Assembly (NCBI GenBank): GCA_040772305.1
Contig: JAXGYK010000001.1
Location: 310,001-374,000, forward strand
Direction: 5' to 3'
DNA: 64,000 nt
Source: Mesolinea sp040772305
GTDB taxonomy: Bacteria; Chloroflexota; Anaerolineae; Anaerolineales; Anaerolineaceae
Positions 59,755 through 64,000 of the stretch are shown here, in pieces. Below the pieces are notes generated by a model, which worked only from the letters and a program-made list of their open reading frames with translations, did not search any database and was not told where the DNA came from. Position 1 is the first letter of the stretch. Every line of letters starts with the position of its first letter. Both the position numbers and the translations under genes were made by a program.

Positions 59755-60570
59755 TCATTCAATGTTCGCCAGAGAAATGATGGCATGCAAATAGGCATTT
59801 GCCTCCAGGGCATCTTTACAGGTGAAGCCAAGTGTTGTGCCGCTGAGGCGCTGCGTCCCAGGCAAGCTTTCAGCTGCATCGGCCATAGCCGGGATCAGCA
59901 AACTCACCTCTGCATGAACGGGGGTATCCAGTTTAAAAACTTTGGATTTCTGCAGTTTCTGCAATGCCTCTTGAGCTCCTGCTCTTAGCCAGCCTGCGGT
60001 TTGGGCAGGATGCGCACATTCGGCGGTCCTGGCTGAAAGGCAACGTTTCACGCGCACATAGCTACAATCCGGAAGGAGCGCTTCAGTTTCACGCTCTAAA
60101 GCGTCGTCACCGCTTACCAGGATAACAGGCTTACCGAAATGGCCGGCCATGGCTGCGCTTAAGCCTAGCTCGCCCACTTCCAACCCGTTAAGTTTCATAC
60201 ATGCAATATGCTTGCTGCTCATCGTGTGGGCCATTAGACCCGGGCCGCCTGCCTTTGCGTGATAACCAATCAGAGCCACTGCATCAAAGCTGGCATCCAT
60301 TTCGGCCATCATAGTTCCCTTCTTCAGGGAACCCGAAATAAGCACCGCTCGCGGATCCAGATCCTCCAAAATCAGATTTCGCATACTGCCGTGAGAATCG
60401 TTCACACAGACCTTTTGTGTGCCTGCTTCAAAAAATCCCTCGATCACAGCATTAAGGTCCGCTGTCATCAAAGCGCGGCCACGTTGATATTCCGTCAAAC
60501 CCTCTCCCACAAAAGCCCGCCCATTAATCCCGGAAATTCCTTCCATATCTGCAGAAATATAAATTTTCAT
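59755..60570 (-). CDS. M55 family D-aminopeptidase (DppA-like)
   Basis: A 271-residue zinc peptidase. It has KIYISADMEGISGI (SxDMEG metal motif), KVCVNDSHGSMRNLI, DAVALIGYHAKAGGPGLMAH and GELGLSAAMAGHFGKPVILV, all in the family order. DppA is a decameric D-aminopeptidase acting on D-Ala-containing peptides. The ATG at 60570 has GAGAGGAA upstream. It lies 50 bp after the D-2-hydroxyacid dehydrogenase gene on the same strand, so the two may form an operon handling D-amino-acid products or cell-wall peptides. Confidence 0.9.
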   Translation of the reverse strand: MKIYISADMEGISGINGRAFVGEGLTEYQRGRALMTADLNAVIEGFFEAGTQKVCVNDSHGSMRNLILEDLDPRAVLISGSLKKGTMMAEMDASFDAVALIGYHAKAGGPGLMAHTMSSKHIACMKLNGLEVGELGLSAAMAGHFGKPVILVSGDDALERETEALLPDCSYVRVKRCLSARTAECAHPAQTAGWLRAGAQEALQKLQKSKVFKLDTPVHAEVSLLIPAMADAAESLPGTQRLSGTTLGFTCKDALEANAYLHAIISLANIE

Positions 60571-60619
60571 TTTTTCCTCTCAATCTCATGGAGTTTCATA
60601 GTGCATAAGAACGCTTGGT

Positions 60620-61654
60620 TCAGTACCCCTTTTCCCGATCCACAAGGTTTAGCAAAGGACTGCCATCAAGATACCGGCGCAAGTTCTCCGCAAAAAGCAT
60701 GGTAAGGTCATTAACAGCATTTGCTGAGAAACCGCTAATATGGGGGGTAATAATCAGGTTGGGCAGCTTCCAAAAAGGGCTGTCTTCCGGTAAGGGCTCT
60801 TGCTGAAACACATCCAAAACTGCAGCAGCAATATGCCCGCTCTTCATCGCTGCCAATAGGGATGGCTCATGAAACAGCCCTCCCCGGGACACATTTACTA
60901 ATAATGTCCCTGGTTTCATTGCCGAGATCATTTCGGCATTAAAAAGCTCATGGGTTGCAGGAGTTTCCGGAAGAGAAATGAGCACAAAATCGCATTCGGC
61001 CAGCATACTCTTCATGCCTTCTATCGGATAAAGACGGTCAAAGTAATCTCCCTGCGGGTCCCCGTGACCGGCAGGAGTATAACCGGTATCTTCAGGGTGC
61101 ATCGCATCACGTTTTACCGCCAACACCTTAGCCCCCAAGCCTTTTACCAGTCGGGCCGCTTCACGTCCAATCGAGCCATAGCCTACTATCCCAACTGTGC
61201 TATTGCGCATTTCAAGGGGCAAATTGTTCCGATTGAGGTTGCTGCCCCACTTTCTATGTCCTTTGTTTTGAATAAACTCTGGCACGCGGTGGCCTAATGC
61301 CAAAAAGGCCATCAGAATATACTCACCCATCTGGGGGACCATCGTACCGCTGGCCGAACTAAGCTGCAAATCAGGCTTCTGTACGATTTCCTGCTTTAAT
61401 GCCGCTTCCACACCGGCCATGGTGAGCTGAATCCAACGCAAGTTGGGTGCTTGCTCTGGCTGAGGGATATTCCTGCCGCTGGTCATTAAAACTTCGGTAC
61501 GTTCCCACACCTCTGCCGGAATATTTGCAAAATCGCGACTTGAGTAAACGGTTAAGCTAATCGCTTTCGAGACTTCCTTAAGCCGGGCAATCTGTTCTTC
61601 ATTTAAGTTGATTGCGCTGAGAACCTCAACAGTTTTTTCTGATTCTGACAACAA
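60620..61654 (-). CDS. D-2-hydroxyacid dehydrogenase family protein
   Basis: A 344-residue NAD(P)-dependent dehydrogenase. The Rossmann motif is STVGIVGYGSIGREAARLV. The catalytic residues are Arg in LLVNVSRGGLFHE, Glu in VLDVFQQEPLPEDSP and His in LIITPHISGFSANA. It reduces 2-keto acids or oxidises D-2-hydroxy acids; the substrate is not evident. No ATG lies near the N-terminus; two adjacent TTG codons (61654 and 61651) follow AGAGG, and the second has the better spacing. It is in line with the M55 peptidase gene. Confidence 0.9.
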   Translation of the reverse strand: MLSESEKTVEVLSAINLNEEQIARLKEVSKAISLTVYSSRDFANIPAEVWERTEVLMTSGRNIPQPEQAPNLRWIQLTMAGVEAALKQEIVQKPDLQLSSASGTMVPQMGEYILMAFLALGHRVPEFIQNKGHRKWGSNLNRNNLPLEMRNSTVGIVGYGSIGREAARLVKGLGAKVLAVKRDAMHPEDTGYTPAGHGDPQGDYFDRLYPIEGMKSMLAECDFVLISLPETPATHELFNAEMISAMKPGTLLVNVSRGGLFHEPSLLAAMKSGHIAAAVLDVFQQEPLPEDSPFWKLPNLIITPHISGFSANAVNDLTMLFAENLRRYLDGSPLLNLVDREKGY

Positions 61655-61878
61655 TTACCTCTTTTCTGCCACAATTACGACCTCTGTTCTCAGCAGCAAA
61701 AGCTGAAAACTGCAAAGGTGTTTTCGAATTATTCAAGTACTATGGCTGGTAAGATATTTATCGGGTTAATCTATTCAAGAGCCATTGGCAGATAAGCTCT
61801 TTTCTTAAATATTCATTCTCTTTATCTTTACCCAAGAACCCTGTGATTCTAACCAAACACTGCGTGTCAGTCTATGGT

Positions 61879-62625
61879 TCAGCTCGAAGATTGAAGAATC
61901 TCTTTCAGCGACCCAGTCCAAGTCCCGCTTGCTCCTGCCAATTCTGCGCTTTTTTCTAAATGCGGCAGCTGGACAGGCAAATCTCCCAAAGTATCTGCCT
62001 GATTGAAGACCACAAAACTATTTAACTCATGGTTCCGGGCTTTGCAATAGCAGGACAGAATTGGCTCGATATGCTTCGCCTTTATGGGTTCTTCAGGCTG
62101 AATGCCGGTCATCTTTGAAAAAAGAACCTCCCGTTGAACCCAGTCTGGTCCAAACGGTTTATCTAAGCCGCTCAAACCCATTACAACAAATATTGCACGA
62201 GTTCCAGTTGCAAGGACAGGCTCATAGTCAGCAGGAGCTTTTAATGGCTTGCCTCTTGACCCATCAGCTTCAACAATCAAGGCAATTGCTTCCTTTTTTG
62301 CAAGATCAGCCAAGTCCCTCAGTTGTGAAGCGCTGGGAGCAGTCCATTTCGCCGTCTGGTCTAATGGTCCTGTAAGCAAAACGCTTTTATAGGAATAGAG
62401 GCCACTGGCTTTCGGAATCTGATCCCCTGCATCTAATATCAGGTGATGCTCAGCTAAACGGTTTTGCTCCTTGCCAAGGTGGGTAGTCGTTGAAAGCAGA
62501 ACCAGTCCAGGCAAGCTGCTTGCCAGCAATTCTAGGAAAGTACTCTTGCCGCCTGAGCCAACCACGGAGATAACGCCCGGTAAATACACCAGGACAGATT
62601 CCAAAAGGGCGGCGGGAGAATTCAT
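61879..62625 (-). CDS. yqeC: Selenium-dependent molybdenum hydroxylase accessory protein YqeC
   Basis: A 248-residue protein with the YqeC P-loop-like start GVISVVGSGGKSTFLELLAS, then LLSTTTHLGKEQN, IVEADGSRGKPLKAPADYEP and VVMGLSGLDKPFG, all typical. The gene is widespread in operons for selenium-dependent molybdenum hydroxylases (purine and related degradation), with a probable role in cofactor maturation. Its ATG overlaps the yqeB stop (ATGA), confirming the pair. No hydroxylase subunit is in view. Confidence 0.9.
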   Translation of the reverse strand: MNSPAALLESVLVYLPGVISVVGSGGKSTFLELLASSLPGLVLLSTTTHLGKEQNRLAEHHLILDAGDQIPKASGLYSYKSVLLTGPLDQTAKWTAPSASQLRDLADLAKKEAIALIVEADGSRGKPLKAPADYEPVLATGTRAIFVVMGLSGLDKPFGPDWVQREVLFSKMTGIQPEEPIKAKHIEPILSCYCKARNHELNSFVVFNQADTLGDLPVQLPHLEKSAELAGASGTWTGSLKEILQSSS

Positions 62626-63425
62626 ATAACCTGTAAGGAGCTCAGTGCTTCCAGCACCCCATGACCCACAGCCATGGCCTTATCTGAGGGATGGCGAGCC
62701 AGTTCTGGATCCAAGCGCGGATCCACATCCCCAACCTTAACATGGGCTTCAAGGTACGCCTGCGGACGCAAGATTCCACGCAGTAAGCCTTTAAAGGGTG
62801 CACGGATCTCCTCTCCTCCGGATCTGGCCAGGATCTGGCCTGCTTCGACTATTTCTCCAATTTCGACCAGCGGTTCAAAAACTCCGCTGGTCGATGAATA
62901 AAGCACTCTTTCACGGGCAAAGCCCTCTACAATACCAGGAATGCCGGTATCTGCCTGAGGAGAACCGTTTAAAAACACTTTTCCTAAATGTATACCTCGA
63001 TTGGTTTCTATCGCTGCATGGCAGTTCACTCCAACCGTGAAGCCTGGTCCCAGCCCTATCAGCGGCGTTTCCCCCTTTATATCGCCAAGGTCCTTTTTAA
63101 GCATGCGTCCATCTACAAGCGCATCCCAGGATAAGTGTCCTAATTGCTCCATGTTTGGGTCAACAACCACCGGTATCGCATGTTTTTCCCATATTTTCTC
63201 GAGATCCTGCACCGTACAGGCAAAAGCATCAACCCCTTCAACAGTATTTTTGCCCTTGTAGATCGCATCCGCAAATGAAACCGAACAACGCACAACCAGC
63301 GGTGCTGCAATTTCAGTCATCGCAACCCGCAGGCCCGCAGCGTGCAGCACCAAAGCAACACCAGTTGCCAAATCCCCTGCACCGCGTATCAGAATTTTTT
63401 TGCTATTTTGTCCAGTTTCTTTCAT
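62622..63425 (-). CDS. yqeB: Selenium-dependent molybdenum hydroxylase system protein YqeB (EF2563 family)
   Basis: A 267-residue protein. It begins with KKILIRGAGDLATGVALVLH (nucleotide-binding), then AGLRVAMTEIAAPLVVRCSV, VVVDPNMEQLGHLSWDALVD, TPLIGLGPGFTVGVNCHAAI and GEEIRAPFKGLLRGILRPQA, matching the family throughout. I start at the ATG at 63425; the open frame reaches 63470 but would overlap the aldehyde dehydrogenase gene. With yqeC it marks a selenium/molybdenum hydroxylase pathway in this organism. Confidence 0.9.
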   Translation of the reverse strand: MKETGQNSKKILIRGAGDLATGVALVLHAAGLRVAMTEIAAPLVVRCSVSFADAIYKGKNTVEGVDAFACTVQDLEKIWEKHAIPVVVDPNMEQLGHLSWDALVDGRMLKKDLGDIKGETPLIGLGPGFTVGVNCHAAIETNRGIHLGKVFLNGSPQADTGIPGIVEGFARERVLYSSTSGVFEPLVEIGEIVEAGQILARSGGEEIRAPFKGLLRGILRPQAYLEAHVKVGDVDPRLDPELARHPSDKAMAVGHGVLEALSSLQVI

Positions 63426-63445
63426 AAAATGCAATAACCCTTGTC

Positions 63446-64000
63446 TTAAGATCGTTGTACCCGGTTGCAAACTTGCTCGTGCATATACAGTGGCAGATAG
63501 TATAAACCACCAGCGTTTTTCCCGCTGCTACCGCTTCCTTTCCAACCGCCGAAAGGTTGGAAGCCAGGCCATGCACCGGTAGTGGAACCCTGGGGACGGT
63601 TGGCATATGCCACTCCAGCCTGAATATTATTAAAGAACCATTCTGTTTCTTCTGCGTTGCCGTAAAAACCTGCTGTTAAACCATAAAGCGTATCGTTGGC
63701 TAGCTGCATCGCTTGTTCCAGGTTTTTAACCTTTCCAATCGTCATAATCGGCAAAAACATTTCCTCTTTCCACAAACGGTGGTTAAAGGGCAGCTCAGCA
63801 ACAATTGTTGGGGCGCAAAAATATCCCTTTTCCAGCTTCCCATTCCGAAGCTGCTTGCCGCCAGTGATAAGCTTCCCGGCTGCCAAGAGTTCATCAACAT
63901 AGGCTTGATAGTCTTCGTAGGCTTTTTTGTTAATTACAGACCCCATGAAGACATCTTGCTGGGTTGGGTCGCCAACTTTCAGCTTTTTTGTAAGGTCTGT
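63446..64000 (-). CDS. Aldehyde dehydrogenase family protein, P5C-dehydrogenase-like C-terminus (partial, runs off right edge)
   Basis: The frame is open to the window edge; the first visible residues are TDLTKKLKVGDPTQQDVFMG, so the N-terminal part and the catalytic Cys lie outside. Visible blocks are FCAPTIVAELPFNHRLWKEE (with the late catalytic-region Glu), PIMTIGKVKNLEQAMQLAND and the C-terminal PFGGWKGSGSSGKNAGGLYY with LPLYMHEQ. The last block resembles 1-pyrroline-5-carboxylate dehydrogenase (RocA/PutA) more than general ALDHs. It sits 20 bp before yqeB on the same strand, so they may be one operon. Confidence 0.86.
   Translation of the reverse strand, partial: TDLTKKLKVGDPTQQDVFMGSVINKKAYEDYQAYVDELLAAGKLITGGKQLRNGKLEKGYFCAPTIVAELPFNHRLWKEEMFLPIMTIGKVKNLEQAMQLANDTLYGLTAGFYGNAEETEWFFNNIQAGVAYANRPQGSTTGAWPGFQPFGGWKGSGSSGKNAGGLYYLPLYMHEQVCNRVQRS

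Overview
The window looks like a chromosomal segment of a member of the Chloroflexota, most likely class Anaerolineae. This is inferred from gene content and style, not from a marker gene: many secreted lipoproteins with proline/threonine-rich linkers, DUF4367- and RsgI-like anti-sigma proteins, an archaeal-type HerA-NurA repair operon, a stand-alone AmrB (Memo) protein and -10 boxes lying 6-7 nt from start codons. Base composition is moderate and genes lie on both strands in short, tightly overlapping operons. It reads as ordinary chromosome with two recent insertion sequences, not as a phage or plasmid.

Layout. 1-7545: an ECF sigma/anti-sigma pair (anti-sigma cut by the left edge), a lipoprotein, a YcxB-like protein, a methyltransferase, an OB-fold/Zn-ribbon protein, an AlkX-like DNA glycosylase and a 2H phosphoesterase. 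7632-16303 (+): LysM/M23 peptidase, AmrB, a lipoprotein, PriA, a membrane protein, an MFS transporter and a nucleotidyltransferase. 16305-22401 (-): the overlapping operon nurA - HAS-barrel-like protein - herA - rad50/sbcC-like ATPase. 22595-25395: a SIMPL protein and phosphoglucomutase. 25484-27561 (-): frr-uppS-cdsA. 27666-28730: IS481-like copy 1. 28833-34640: four paralogous secreted lipoproteins carrying eight copies of one beta-sandwich-like domain. 34728-36955: SAM riboswitch-metK, then pcp. 37002-40996 (-): sigma/anti-sigma pair 2, lysS, greA. 41152-42216: IS copy 2, inverted relative to copy 1. 42388-49914 (+): cell-envelope genes (two glycosyltransferases, a polyprenyl glycosylphosphotransferase, two FemX-like transferases) with RidA and a PLP enzyme. 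50011-53863: a TP-rich membrane protein, recJ, plsC and tRNA-Glu. 54325-58199: an aldo/keto reductase, then an ECF sigma factor between two RsgI-like membrane proteins with poly-aspartate tails. 58305-64000 (-): rarA, an M55 peptidase, a D-2-hydroxyacid dehydrogenase, yqeC-yqeB (selenium-dependent molybdenum hydroxylase accessory genes) and the end of an aldehyde dehydrogenase.

Themes. DNA maintenance is prominent (priA, herA/nurA/rad50-like, recJ, rarA, alkX). Envelope building and envelope sensing form a second theme (cdsA, uppS, plsC, FemX, glycosyltransferases, M23, three sigma/anti-sigma pairs, many lipoproteins). The least familiar items are the lipoprotein domain array, the poly-Asp RsgI-like pair around a sigma factor, the stand-alone HAS-barrel-like protein between nurA and herA, and an IS481-like element that makes 25-27 bp target duplications.
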